64,000 bases of DNA from Alopecurus myosuroides (Eukaryota > Streptophyta > Magnoliopsida > Poales > Poaceae), in contig CM054057.1 in NCBI GenBank assembly GCA_028641055.1, positions 581,485,940 through 581,549,939 on the forward strand. The letters run 5' to 3'. Positions 32,250 to 44,860 of this stretch are shown here, in pieces. Both the position numbers and the translations under genes were made by a program. Each line of letters starts with the position of its first letter. The first letter of the stretch is position 1. The notes below the pieces were generated by a model, which did not search any database, was not told the origin of the DNA, and was given only the letters and a program-made list of their open reading frames with translations.

Positions 32250-32992
32250 AGAGTGGTAGTGCTTAATGCGCGGGGGCTCAATGAGCGCGCGTAGGGTGAA
32301 CATACGATGCCTCGTTTCCACGACTGGCGCCTCCATCGCCTGTCTGCAGGAGACAAAACCCGCAGATGTAACTCCTTCGATTGTTATGGAGACCCTCGGT
32401 GCAGAGTTTGATGCTTACTTTTGCTTGCCTGCGGACGGGACACGAAGGGGATTCTTCTTGCTTGGGTGAGTGCCCAGGTCCGGCTCGATGCCGAGCACAT
32501 CGACACGAACTCGGTAACTGCCCGCGTCTCCCCGTTGGATGGGGGACACCCGTGGTGGCTCACCAACGTGTACGAACCACAAGAGGATGCGGCTAAGGTC
32601 GCGTTTCTCAAGGAACTGCACGCGGTTCGCTCCTCGAGACCGGGTCCTGCCTCCCTAGGTGCTCTACGGAGATTTCAACATATCTACAAGGATGAGGATA
32701 AGAATAATGGCAACGTCAACCGGCGGATGATGGGTAGGATGTGCCGTTTTCTCAGTGACTGTCAGTTAAAGGAGGTTTACCTCCAGGGCCGCCGGTACAC
32801 TTGGTCGAACGAGCGCGATACCCACACGCTCATAAGGCTTGATAGGGTGTTTTGTACCTCAGACTGGGAGGAGGTCTTCGATCACTGCTCACTCTCCTGC
32901 TTGGCCTCGGTCGTAGCTGATCACTCTCCTCTGTTCCTCGACTGCACCTCCCGGGCGACTGGCCCTAAGCGGTTCCAATTCGAGCAATTCTA
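32250..32992 (+). pseudogene. LINE endonuclease domain (first LINE)
   Basis: APE-type endonuclease motifs in order: VVVLNARGLNERA (frame 32250-32290), CLQETK with catalytic Glu, ARVSPLDGGHPWWLTNVYEP, a frame-shifted LYGDFN near 32660, MGRMCRFLSD, YTWSNERD, RLDRVF and ADHSPLFLD. TAG at 32991. Several frame changes. It nicks target DNA to prime reverse transcription. Confidence 0.75.
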
Positions 32993-33395
32993 GGTGAAGC
33001 TCGAGTGGTTCCGCGAGGTCGTGGAGTCGGCCTAGGGGATTATCGATTGCAACCCCGACCCGTTCCATAGGCTGCATGCCAAGCTTAAACGCACGGCGCG
33101 CCACCTTAGGAGCTGGAGCAACAAGAAGGTCAGATGCGTCAAGCTTCAGCTCTCGGTAGCTCGGGAGGTGATTTTGAGGCTGGACACCGCCATGGAGGTC
33201 AGACCTCTATCGGCGGATGAACGGTCCCTTCGCGCCAAGCTCAAACAGGCACCCTTGGGGCTCGCTTCGCTTGAGCGTACCATGGCGAGGCAAAGAGTGA
33301 AGATTGTGTGGCTATTGGAGGGGGATGCTAACACCACCTTCTTCCACCAGCATGCTTCCCATAGGAGGCAGAAAAACTCAATCCGAGGGTTTTAG

Positions 33396-34560
33396 GTGGA
33401 CAGGGTGGAGACGTCTGACCATGGTGCCATGGCGCAGGAGGCCTTCAGCCATTTTAGCGCCCTCCTTGGCACTTGTGTGGATAGGGATTGCTTGCTGAAT
33501 TTGGACTTCCTGGGGCTGTCCCCCGAGGTCGACCTGTCGGAGCTTGACGCCCCCTTTACGGGTGATGAGGTGTGGGAGGCTATTAGGCGACTCCCGAGGG
33601 GGGAGGCGTCTGGGCCGGACTGGTTCACCGCTGAGTTCCTTCAGAGTTGATGGGCCATCATCAAGGAGGTTTTATGGCTGCCTTCAATAAGTTCTCCTAG
33701 ACGTGCGGTAGAGGGTTCCAGGGGTTAAACCAAGCCCCCCTGATCTTGCTGCCCAGGCGCCCTGATGCGGACGCTATCGGGGATTACCGCCCGATCAGCT
33801 TGATCCATATTTTCGCCAAGTTGGTTGCTAAAACCCTATCTCTGAGGTTGGCTCCGCTACTTGCGAGACTGGTTGAAAAAAACCAAAGCGCATTCATTCG
33901 CAAGCGCTGTATCCATGACAACTTCATGCTGGTACAGCAAACGGCGAGGCTGCTGCATAGGTTGAAAGAACCTAGGGTGTTGCTCAAACTTGACATAGCC
34001 AAGGCCTTCGACTCAGTCTCGTGGGGGCTCCTTTTTTAGGTGCTCCAGAAACTTGGTTTCGGCGATAAATTTTGCGCTTGTTTGGCAATCCTCCTTTCCT
34101 CTTCAAGCTCCAGGGTGCAGCTCAATGGCGAACCGGGCCCCCCATCTGGAACCGTTGGGGCCTGAGGCAGGGCGACTCCCTCTCCCCACAAATTTTCGTG
34201 CTCATTATGCGCACTCTAAACAGACTGCTGGTCAAGGCTGTCGAGCTATGGATTCTTCGCAGGCTCTCCCGCCAACACGCGCCCCCCTCCGTCCCGCTTT
34301 ACGCGGACGACGTTGTCATCTTCTACCATGCCGAGACTGGGGAACTCCGGGTGATCCGCGAAATCCTCTCGCTATTTGGGGAGTCTTCGAGCTTGCATAC
34401 CAACTTCGCGAAGTGCTCGATCTCCCCTATTGGGTGTTCCGACGAGGCGGTGGCTCTTGCAGCTACTGCCATTGGGTGTCAAATCGCTCCTTTCCCGGTG
34501 AAGTACCTCGGTATCCCTCTGGGGCTCCATAGACCCTCCGACGAATCTCTCTAGCCCATT
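33396..34560 (+). pseudogene. LINE reverse transcriptase domain (first LINE)
   Basis: RT motifs: LPRGEASGPDWFTAEF, YRPISLIHIFAKLVAKTL, NQSAFIRKRCIHDN, KLDIAKAFDSVSW, GLRQGDSLSPQIFVL, PLYADDVVIF with the catalytic ADD, and VKYLGIPLGL. Frame breaks and in-frame stops at 33393, 33647 and 34036 interrupt it. Confidence 0.8.
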
Positions 34561-35846
34561 TTGGATAGGCTGGCAGACAAGCTCCCCTCTTGGAAAGCCG
34601 CTATGATGCCTAAGGCAGGGAGACTCGCGCTAATCAAAGCGGTGTTGGCAGCGATCCCCCTCCACCAGCTCATAGTCCTGAGCGTCAACAATAAGTTTCT
34701 GAAGAAGACGGAGAAGATCTTCTGCAGTTTTCTCTGGGTGGGCCGGGCCGAGGCCAAGGGTGGACACTGCCACGTGAATTGGGTCCGGGTTTGTCGGCCG
34801 CTGCGCTTGGGTGGGCTCAGTATTCCGGACCTAGCACGTACCTCCATTAGCCTTCGAGTGCGCTGGCTATGGAGGATGCGCACCGACCCCGACAGGCCGT
34901 GGAAGGACATGTACATTCAATTCTCTAAGGGTGAACACGCCATCTTCCAGAATTCCACGGAGATGCACCTGGGGGATGGTTCGGAGGCGCTGTTCTGGGT
35001 AGACAATTGGGTGGATGGTAGATCTCTCTGCGACCTTGCGCCAGCGTTGTTTGTGCTCATCCCTAAGCGCCGCTGGAAGCGTCGGACAGTGAGGGAGGCG
35101 ATCCTGGAGCGTCGCTGGATTGGGGACATCTCCGGGGCTTGCATCCCCTCGCTCTCTGGAAATATGTGCAGACCTAGAGAATCACGCAGGGGATTCAGCT
35201 GTGTGACGCACCGGATAGGTTGATCTGGCGATGGATGAAGGACGCTGTATATTCTGCGAAGTCGTGCTACGAGGCCTTGTTCTTTGGCGCCATTGAGTCC
35301 ACGAACTGGAAGCTCACCTGGAAGACCTGGGCCCCGCCTCGGGTTAAGTTCTTTGTGTGGCTCGCTTGTATGGACCGCTGCTGGACGGGGGAAAGGCTTG
35401 CGAGTCGCGCCTTACCCCACCCTGTCCGCTGTCCCCTCTGCGACCAGGTGCCTGAGACGATGCGCCACCTCCTTTCAGGCTGCTCTTTCTCACAGACACT
35501 CTGGTACAAGGTGCTTTCGTGGATCCGATCGACCTTCAGGCCCCCGGCTGCCGAAGACGACTTTGTGGACTGGTGGTCCCTGGCTCTGCATTCCACCCCT
35601 CGTACGCTTCTTAAAGGCACCTCCTCGCTCATCATGCTTACGGCTTGGTGGATTTGGATGCAGCGCAACTCCACGGTCTTCAACAACGCAAGCCCATCTA
35701 TCAGCGCACTTCTTGCAACGATCAAAGCAGAAGCTCGCGATTGGGCCCAAGCGGGGCAACCGGGCTTGGCCTGCTTCTTCCCTAGTTTAGGAGGGCTCGG
35801 GTCGTGTTGTATTGTGGGGGTGGCCTCTTCGCTGGCTTGTACATAA
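34561..35846 (+). pseudogene. LINE ORF2 C-terminus with zf-RVT (first LINE)
   Basis: Continues with RLADKLPSWKAAMMPKAGRL, WVRVCRPLRLGGL, RVRWLWRMRTD and a zf-RVT domain (WAPPRVKFFVWL, CPLC...H...GC, then WWIWMQRNSTVF), ending at TAA 35844-35846. A frame change lies near 35215. Confidence 0.8.
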
Positions 35847-35902
35847 ACTCTCTTTCTATCAATGCAATGAAATGTAAAGCTTTTGCGTTTTTGCAAAAAA
35901 AT

Positions 35903-36561
35903 ACACGAAAGCCAAATAGAACCTTGAACTTGGAATCCCTGAAGTTGGCATTCTTAACTCTCAAATCCCGGTCTATTGTTAACCCTCGCCGCCACGGTGC
36001 TTCCAAGCCACCATGTGGCATGAGGGTGGAAACACAAGCACGCACTGCTGGGCCACGGGCCTTTTGGGCCTTATAGGACATAACCGTCTCTACGTCATCC
36101 TTTTCCTTGAATTTACTGTACTCTCTCCTAGCTACCCTTTTTATGGATTAGAGGGAGTAGATTGGAGCAGAGAAGGTCACGCAGTGGCTCGTATCCGAGT
36201 GCCCACATTGACATAAGATTATGGAGGGGAAAGGAAAAGGATATTCCAGACGACATCGCCACATTGTCGACATAGCCACATTTCGGATTGAAGACGGTGT
36301 GGCATCCGCTCAGAAGGCGAGCAGTAGCCGCTTCACGGCGGATACCTCTGGCCCACGAGTTTCTACAATTTACATTGTCTTGTCCGAGCCCTTCGCTTTC
36401 AGACGTATTGATCATGGTACTTTTGGCGATGGGTGAGTGGGCTCAAAGCACCTGTGATGTCCGAGATCCACTGGCCTTCCTCTTCCTCTTAGAAATTAGC
36501 ACGTACATGTGGCGCCAACTCCTCCATAGATTTGCACTCCATCCATTTACCTTTCTAGAAT
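35903..36561. other. Unassigned spacer between two LINEs
   Basis: No gene is recognised. A minus-strand frame at 36128-36415 (MINTSESEGLGQDNVNC start) lies downstream of, and on the same strand as, the histidine-kinase gene and could hide a remnant of its lost 3' exons. It has no receiver-domain motif, so this is only a possibility. Confidence 0.3.
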
Positions 36562-38870
36562 AGGGTTGTCGAGACGTCCCCTAAGATAATCTCCGTGGAG
36601 ACCTCAAAGATCTGGCGCTCCACCCTAGAGAAATGCATACCAAGCTCTTTCCAAGGCCTCAACTGATCAGTACGCATCCTCCACAACCAACAAACCCATC
36701 CAAGCCAAATCCGGAATGCCCAAACCACCCAACCTCAGTGGGAAACACACCCTTGCCCAGTTCACATGGCAGTGGCCCCCGTTTGCTTATGCCCTGCCAG
36801 CCTAGAAGAACCCCCTCATAATCCTTTCCAGCCTAGTTTTCTTGTTAACGCTCAGAACCAGAAGTTGATGTAGCGGGGTTGCAGCTAGAGCCGATTTGAC
36901 CATTGCAAGCCTACCTGCCTTGGACATCATTGCCGCCTTCCAAGATTGAAGTTTGTCAGCGACCCTATACAAAAATGGCTGGAGAGACTCACTCGGGAGC
37001 CTCCGAAGGCCCAAGGAAATACCCAGATACTTCACCGGGAATGGGCCCAGCTGACATCCCATTGTTGCAGCAGCCCCCTCCGCAACCTCTGTAACGCATC
37101 TAATCGGGGAGACGGAACACTTGGCGAAGTTAGTATGAAGACCCCAGGTATGCCCATAAAAGCGCAAGGATATCATGCATCCTTTGCAGCTCATCATCCC
37201 TGGGTGACAAAAAAATGATCACATCATCAGTGAAAAGAGAAAATGCTGTGACTAAGTCCTGCCTGGCCTGCCTGGCCACCCTCTGGAGGATCCCAAGTTC
37301 CGCCGCTTTTGCCAACAATATGTTCAATGTGTTGATAACCAGAACAAACACTTGAGGTGATAGGGGGTCACCTTGCCTCAGCCCCCGCCGGTGCCAGATA
37401 GGGGGCCCGGGCTCGCCATTAAGTAGCACCTCAGAGCTTGCCATGAACAGAAGTATCGCCACCCATTCACAGAACCTTGGTCCAAACCCCAGTTTTTGAA
37501 GGACCTCCAATAAGAGCCCCCACGGTACTGAATCGAAGGCCCAAGCAATATCCAACTTGAGCATCACTCTAGGCTCCTTAAGCCTATGAAGCAGCCTCGC
37601 TGTTTGCTGCACCAACATGAAATTGGCGTGGATGCAGCGTTTTTGAATGAAGGTGCTCTAATTTGAATCCACCAAGTTATGAATCAAGGGTGCCCATCTA
37701 AGAGCCAGGGTTTCCGCCTTACCAACCCCCAGAACTCCTCCATCGTGAAAGGCCCTTCCAGGAACACAAGGTTTTCCGAATGTATACCTAGGAAGTCTAA
37801 ATTCAGAGAGAAATCCCTAGTTTTCGACATCCCCAACAGGGTCTCGAAGTGAGAATAGGCGTCCTCCGCCATCCCAGCATGGTCTGACACAACTGCACCA
37901 TGCATCCACCTGGAGCCCCCTGATCGTGTTCTTTTGTCTCCGATAGGACGCATGGTGGTGGAAGAACGATGTGATGGCGTCACCCTCCGCGAGCCAAGCA
38001 ATCTTAGCCCAATGGCGTGCTATGGTACGCTCTAACGAGGCCAACCCCAGATGAGCTAGCTTAAGATTGGCGCGAAGAGTAAGCTCCACCTCAGAGAGTT
38101 GGCGGGATTCCCTCTCCACATCTAGTCTCGGTACCGCCTCCCGCGCTATCAAAAGCTGCAGTTTCACACATCTAACCTTTTTGTCGCTCCAGCTCATGAG
38201 CTCCCTAGTTGTACGCTTCATATTGGTATGCAGGCACCGGAAGTGGTCCGGATCTCCATCAACAATCCCCCACGCAGCTTTCACCACATCTTGAAATCCA
38301 TCGAGCTTTATCCAGGAGCGCTCAAATTGGAAGCGTTTCCGACCGATCGCAGCTCATGAGCTGGAGCTGACGTTTGCTCCCATTCAATCGAGCAAAACAC
38401 CCTGTCCAACCAGACTAACGTCAGTGGATCTCACTCGTTCGACCATGTGTATCTATGACCCTGGAGATAGATCTCCTTCAGCTCGGAGTCGCTCAGAAAA
38501 CGCCTAGGCCTGCCCATCATCCTCCTGTCTAGGTTACCATTGTTCTTGTCTTCATCACGGTATATCATGTTGAAGTCCCCGCACAACATCCAGGGCCCTG
38601 GTCTAGTGGAGCGCACCATGCGCAGCTCTGCTAGAAAGGTCACCTTGGCTGTGTCTTCCCGGGGTCCATACACACCCGTTAGCCACCAAGAACTGCTTCC
38701 ATCCAGAGGAACAACCTTGGCCGTCACCGAGTTCACATCCACATGGACGTTCTCGAGTCTGACCTTCAACCCCAACCAAGTGACAATGACGCCAACCCTA
38801 GTACCAACAGCCGGCAAGCACAAAGTAATACACATGGACTCCACACCATGAGTCCATGAATTTATGGATA
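36562..38870 (-). mobile_element. Second decayed LINE, both ends truncated
   Basis: Minus strand, same family as the LINE at 31371: endonuclease from SMCITLCLPAVG (38870) through LCGDFNMIYRDEDKNNGNLD and YTWSNE; then 38287-37690; RT with MLKLDIAWAFDSVPWGLLL, GLRQGDPLSPQVFVLV, FTDDVIIF and FPVKYLGISLGL; ending within the post-RT region near 36562 (WLWRMRTDQLRPWKEL). Stops and frame breaks are frequent. The RT ADD box reads TDD. The zf-RVT end and tail are missing, so the 3' end was lost after insertion. Confidence 0.8.
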
Positions 38871-39182
38871 TTTTGCGAAAGTAATACATCATAAATTATA
38901 AAAATAAAATCACATACCCTACTAGTAGTAATCTACGCAGTGTACAAAGTAAAAAAAAAATACATGAAAGTTCAATGGAATGGCATGCCGGCAATTTGCA
39001 TCCCATTTTAGAAAGTGAATATAAAGAAAAGTTTAAATAATACAATTCTCTGCAATGGTTTCCAAGAAAATGATAAATTTGAATTTTAACAACTTTCGCC
39101 GGGGGGGGGGGGGGGGGGAACTGGTTCACAAAATGGTATTGTTCATTATTGGAACTCAAGAGGACAAACTAGAAGGTCATAC

Positions 39183-42100
39183 TTTTGGCTTGAAAACGAA
39201 AGAACCTTCTAGATCACCGACGGTGAAATCATTACGACAACTGGGCACATCATCATTGTGCCCGTCTTTTACGTGAATTTTGCAAGGTATCATGAATGTA
39301 AATGTTGATCCTTCATTCTCGCTGCTAACCACGGTTAGAGTACCACCCATCATCTCCACCTAAATCATTGCGGAAACTCAGTAAAAATGGTTACACAATT
39401 TTATAAATTACTATGAAGCTGCTTTAGTTACATCTAATATTGAAATAGCTATTGTTGTGTTTCCAAGTATTAGTATGCAATATATGCATAACAGATAGTG
39501 TGTTAATTATGTCTTTCGGATTAATCATTAACTGGCCCTGAATAAAAAAGCATACCAACTGCTTGCAAATTGCAGGGCCAAGCCCTGTCCCACCATATTT
39601 TCTTGCATGGTCAGTACTGGCTTCCATATACCTCTCGAACACAGACGGCAAGGACTTCTCTGCAGGTGAACATAAGTTGAAAGAATCAGGGGAGCAAGAG
39701 ATAGAACATATTCCAGAAACTATATGTTTCCCTATCAAGTGAGATATGCTCATATGCATAAGATTACCAGCGTGAAGTACAATCAATAAATATGGAAAAA
39801 ACCTGGTATTCCGATCCCAGTATCATATACATCGCAGCGAAGCCAAACAAGTTCTCTTTCATGATACTCCCTAAATTTTTCGTTTGATGCAACGCCCGTT
39901 GGACAAGCGTTTTCACCATTGGAGCACTGCAGAGTATCTTTATCATAGTTTCTTGGAGAGGCAGCGGAATTTTCTGCAGCAGTAGTAATTGGGCATGCGC
40001 GATGGGCCCCCGTAGGAAGTTTTTCGATTTCTATTTCACATCCCACTTGCTGTTTATCTGCAAGATGAAGATTTATCCCAACCTTCCCATCATGTGTAAA
40101 CTTCACTGCGTTGCTGGAATGGTTCCAAATACCAAATATCATCAGATATATATTTTGCATTACATCCAAGCACATGTGTGTGTTTTTAATTCATCAAACC
40201 TCTTTAAAGGCTAGTGTGCCTTAAGAATATATGAAATGGAAGCTTACCTGATCAAGTAGGTCAGAATTTGTCTAATCCTTAGCACATCACCGATGACCTA
40301 TAACAACATTAGAAAAAAAAAAAGCTGAGATGAATGATACTCCCTCCGTACCTTATTATAGGGTGTATTAGTATTCTAAAAAGTCAGGCTTTACTATCTT
40401 TGACCAAGATGTTAGAAAAAAAACTATCAAAATCTAAAATACCAAGAAAATAATAGACGGAAATTTATTTTAAAATCAATCTTTTTTTTGATAGAATTTT
40501 AAAATCAATCTAATGATACAGAATTGCCATAGATAGTCACATCTGACTTTACAAAAAAACTAGTACACCTTATAAGAAGGAACTGAGGTAGTATAATTTT
40601 TAAGTCAGCTGAATCCTTTAACTGCTAAAGATATTGATTCTCCAAAGATAATTGAATTTTAGAAACACTTCATTTTCTTATGTATGGGAACTGCACTCAA
40701 TTGGCAGATACATGAGTACATAACCTTAACATTATAGATAAAAAAAACATGGAGCAAAAGATCGATAAAATTATCAACACCTCCAATGGAACATCATCTC
40801 CTATGCACCCTTCAAGGGTCAATTCCTTCTTGAGAGCTGCAGCAGCAGTTTGGAGTACATGCTTAACTACTTCCCTTGGTCTAAACATTGTAGCGTCTAG
40901 TTTCATAGATCCTGAAGTAATGAAGGCAGAAACAATTTGCTTCAGATTTCAAGTGTCTTAGACAGAAAAGAGAAATATAATATTATTTATAGAACAAATG
41001 GAAATGCGCAAAAAGAATTAAATAATCGTGTGGAACATATCTTGACAAACTATCCTCACTCAGAACATGTCATTCTGAACTTAATTAGTACGTGTAGCAC
41101 ACTGGCAAGGGAAATGTTCTTAATGTGTACATTGAGTCCCAACAGTAGGTGACTGTTTCAAGAGTACACTGATTCCCAACAGTGTGTGACTGTGCGTTCC
41201 ATCTCGGAACTCCTAGAAACTACTTAAAGGAAAATAAATTGCTGATTTCACTTAAATGACATGTAGTTTAAATACCTGAATCCACTTTGGAAAGATCAAT
41301 GATGTCACTGATCAACTGCAAGACAAGATCTCCAGAAGATAACATAACTTCTAGCAACTGATATTGTTCTTTATCCAGTTTGGTAGTTGCAAGAATTTCA
41401 GCTAGGCTAAGAACCCCTGAAAGAGGAGATATGATCTCATGGGACATGGTGGCTAGCATTTGTTTTGCTCGCATTGTTTCCTCTGCAATGTTAGATGAAT
41501 CGAAGTATTCAGTGTACTATTCTGATTTAAATTCACTAGATTATATTAGACTAAATAACTACAGGATGCAAACCAGTTATGTGAAGAGATCTGCTAAGTT
41601 CTGTTTCCTTGGCTTTTTGGATAGCTTCTCTCACCCTTATGTCCGCCATTTTCTCTCTTCTTTTGACCTAAAGTGCAAATAAGTAGATGGGTTTCAGTTC
41701 AGAAGGGTAGACATCAAAGGAAATGTAATTTAGTGAACTTTTAAAATGAAAAGGTTGTCCCTTTTCATGTGGAAACTAGCCTCAAAGAACAATTTAAGCA
41801 ATCATTCAAGAATGTCAAAATGCAGAATACCATTTTAATATGCAATGGCAAAACTGAAATCATGAGTCCAGCCGTGGGATATAACATGTGAAAGTTTACC
41901 ACTGCTCACTAATGCCAAATGTTACAAGATAACAAAAAGAAAACTAATTCATAGAGAGTTGGGAATAGGCACTGCCAATGGATAGTATGAAGTTTTATTC
42001 TTCTAGCTACAATCTTATGCATTTCTTGGAGACCAACAAGGATAGTGACAGCGAAGTAAAAAGTGTAGAGTTACACATCAGCGCCAAGGGAAATAAATAA

Positions 42101-43355
42101 TAGGATAGGGTTTTAAGATTCAGAAAGAAAAGGAATTGGAGATATGAAATAAGTTAATTCAACAAATCACCTGGTCTGTCATGTCCATTGCAACAGAATT
42201 CACACCAATTGTCCCCCCAGACTTGCTGAAAACTGGTTCAATGTATGCCACAAAGGTCTTTGCTCCAAATAATGGAGTATCAAATACAAACTCTCGCTTA
42301 GTCGCTATACCCGTGGCCATAACCTCTCTCTTCACATTATTCATCTCATCTATACCCTCGCCTGCCAATATCTCATCATCGGTTTTACCGATAACATCCT
42401 GAAAAACAAATTGAGATTCAGCCAAAATTGAAATTTACAGGATAAATGAGGCAGAAAAAAGACTGACAAAGACAGGTGAAGGTATCAACAAGAATTAAAT
42501 TACCTCGTCAGCAAGTGTCGGGAAATGGTTAAATATGAACCGGTACCGTAAGTCAACATCCTGCGAATTAGAGAATATGCGTCATTTACCAAATCCTATC
42601 ATTAAAGTTCATGTCTGATGATCCACCATGTGGCTTCTACGAAAGGTCATCAAATGTACATAGCAACTAGTAACAGACTAACAGGTATGGACATAGATGA
42701 AGCACACCTGATGAGCAATTACAATCGGAGCACTTTGGAGAACCAAGTGCAAGAAGTAATCAGCTCGTTTTAACATTCCAGAGAATTCCTCCACTAGTGT
42801 ATGTGACTGAAGATTCTTAATCTCTTCCGTTAACTTCGCCTCCAACGCATGCTCCCTTTGCAGGCTTGCCTCGAGAGCTTTTTCTGACTGCATAGCTCGC
42901 TCTTTCCAGTAGAAAATACTGTCACACTCTGCATCTATTTTAAGCTCTTGACTACAGGAAAGGCCATCACTCTTTTCGCTGGGGCGCGCATATTTTGCAT
43001 CCTGGAAGCGCTGCTCCTCCAAAATTTTCTGCTTCTTTTCTTCAATCTCTTTTCTCTCCTGGGAGAGAAGAGCAACCTGTTCTCTGAGAAGCCGAGCATT
43101 ATTGGCTCGCTTATATTCCCAGTGCTTCACAAAGTATTGCATTTGAGAAGCGCCTTTCTCAGAATTTGCCATTTCTATAAGCCGTTGGTAATCCGCACGA
43201 ACAGGCTGTTGATTAAATGCAACATCCTTGAGTGCATCGTGGTCCTTCCCAAGGTTCTCCATTACAAACTGCTTCTGGTCTTTATCCCCAATGTTCTCAG
43301 GCCACGCTGATGGTGCAACCTCATCCTCAGGCTCGGACATGTATTCTTTCTCCAT
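39183..43355 (-). CDS. HK5: AHK5/CKI2-type hybrid histidine kinase, 3' end missing
   Basis: Ten coding exons on the minus strand: 42708-43355, 42504-42560, 42171-42398, 41574-41667, 41276-41482, 40781-40911, 40248-40297, 39803-40113, 39556-39659, 39183-39359. All junctions are GT-AG and phases agree, giving 669 codons without a stop. ATG at 43353-43355 ([12 protein letters not shown]). Domains: N-terminal coiled coil (residues ~30-200, no transmembrane segment), PAS-like region (exons 1-3, [24 protein letters not shown]), HisKA with phospho-acceptor His in [14 protein letters not shown]-box [13 protein letters not shown]1 DTGIGIP, G2 [15 protein letters not shown]5 is a cytosolic/plasma-membrane-associated kinase acting in ethylene, ABA and H2O2 signalling of guard cells and roots; that role is family knowledge. 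The last exon ends KPK before GTATGA, so a receiver of ~120 residues should follow, but LINE DNA does. The G2 box has Pro where GLGLAI is usual. Confidence 0.85.
40340..40591. mobile_element. Stowaway (Tc1/mariner) MITE in the kinase intron
   Basis: CTCCCTCCGTACCTTATTAT at the left and the complement CTACCTCAGTTCCTTCTTAT at the right, flanked by TA (40338-40339, 40592-40593), 252 bp. It lies in the intron between the exons at 40781-40911 and 40248-40297 and does not touch a splice site. Confidence 0.9.
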
Positions 43356-44215
43356 CTTTCTTAATAACCAGCACAACTGTTACCTTGTCACCTTAAAATC
43401 TCACTCAAACATGAGGGATTGTGCACCCAGCAGTTGGTGGTGCCGACTGTAGCTCACAGCCACTAACTTCTAATTCAAACTTCAACGTTTCCAGTGCCCT
43501 GAGAATGGTACAAGTCGTGGAGAAACTCCTGTGTGGAACAACCTGCAGACAGAGAGAGGATCAGCAGCTACTTCTTTTCTGCATGAAACGCATATCATTG
43601 TGGCAACAAAAACATACATGCAGCTCTCCTTTCAAGAAAATTTCGTTCAAATTCGTCACCTCCCCTTTCTTCAAGGCAGCTCGGAGAGCATTTTCGGATC
43701 AAAGAAGGGCAGTGGAAAAGGAGAACTGAATGTAAGATTGTACGTGGCTCTAGAAACCACAAGACGAAACACGACTCTGATGAAAAGATGACAGTTGCAA
43801 ATCTCTCCAACTACAGCATCCCAAAATTCTGGCCCTAGTGGCTCGCAACGAATTATGAACCTGATGCCAGCTGGATTCACCTCTGTCCTCCCATGAAGGC
43901 AGCCCGTTCGACAGAATGCCAACAAGAGCTCACAGCGCCGGAGCAGTCTAGGATCAAATCTCCCACCTCAAGAAACACCGGTCAAGCGGGGAACACACCA
44001 CAGTACCACCCAAAGACAAAAATCTGGACAGCGACCTACCGAGAGAGGCGAGCTTCCTCCCTTGTGGACGCGCGGCGGCTCGGCTCGGCGACGAGGAGCA
44101 AGAACAGGCCTGGAGCAGAGAGGACGAGACTGAGTAGGAAGTGGGGGTCAATGCGAGGAGGAGCAGCGGAGGATCTAATGGCAGCGAGCGCAGCAGGGAG
44201 TGGCGCGGCCATGTG
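43356..44215 (-). promoter_or_regulatory. 5'-UTR and GC-rich promoter-proximal region of the histidine-kinase gene
   Basis: No coding is supported upstream of 43355. On the minus strand a possible non-coding first exon ends at CTCTCTCG/GTAGGTCG (about 44041), and a possible acceptor CTGTCTGCAG lies at about 43551. The strongly GC-rich stretch 43890-44630 is typical of grass gene 5' ends. No TATA box is assigned. Confidence 0.45.
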
Positions 44216-44860
44216 ACGGGAAATTGTATAAAATTGGCGGAGGCGCGGGCGGGCGCGAGGAATCGCGCGGCCATGTCAGTTGTCAGGGGGGGGAAGAGAA
44301 AAGAAATGGAAAGACCGCGCAACTGGCGACGCCCTCCGCGGGGCGGGATGGCTGGAAATTTTGCTCGGCCCCTCCAAGGCCGGCCGATTCGGTCCCGCGC
44401 GTCGGGTATGGGAGTTGCTCGTAGAACGCTTCCGCGCCGGTTCATCGCCGGATTCGGGCAGGGTGCGCAGGCGAGGAAGAGCAACCCTGGCGACGGCGAC
44501 GAAAAAGCGCCGAAATTCTCCCACTCGCCTCCCAACGCCTCCAAGCGCCGAAAATAGCTCCGGCGACCAAGGCGGCGCTGGGTTTTTGGAGGGCACCGAC
44601 GCAAGTTTCGGCCAATAGTGTCCCCCTACGTGTCTTTTTTTTTGAAACCATAAAATATATTAAAGCTAACAAGAAGGCTTGTTAAAAACCCCGTACCCTG
44701 GTAAGAAAAGAGTGGGTCAGAAACTTGTTGTTACCACAATCACACCCTAATTACATCATCTAGGAGAGTTTGCCGGTGCTATTTTCGGCCCTTAATCATT
44801 TCTGAAAGCACAAATTCGTCTAAATCTTGTTTTGAGAACGCAAGTATATCTATTAACGTA
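44216..44860. other. Upstream intergenic region, oligo-T-led fragment
   Basis: GC-rich to 44630, then T9 at 44636-44644 followed by GAAACCATAAAATATATTAAAG to about 44790. Read on the minus strand this resembles the A-tailed 3' end of a non-LTR element or a gene 3' end; I cannot name it. No ORF is supported. Confidence 0.35.

Larger units (their letters stand above)
31371..35902 (+). mobile_element. Near full-length but decayed LINE (L1-type, EN-RT)
   Basis: Order on the plus strand: 240-bp tandem repeat (31371-31833), ORF1 C-terminus (to 32197), endonuclease, RT, CCHC-like zf-RVT, TAA at 35844, short 3'-UTR with AATGCAATGAAATG and a final A7 (35896-35902). Multiple stops and frame breaks make it dead. 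No target duplication was found, so the 5' limit is set by the start of the repeat. Confidence 0.8.

Noticed and set aside
36128..36415. Minus-strand frame considered as the missing receiver domain of the kinase
   Set aside because: No acidic pocket, phospho-acceptor Asp context or conserved Lys of a receiver; at most a scrap of the variable linker.
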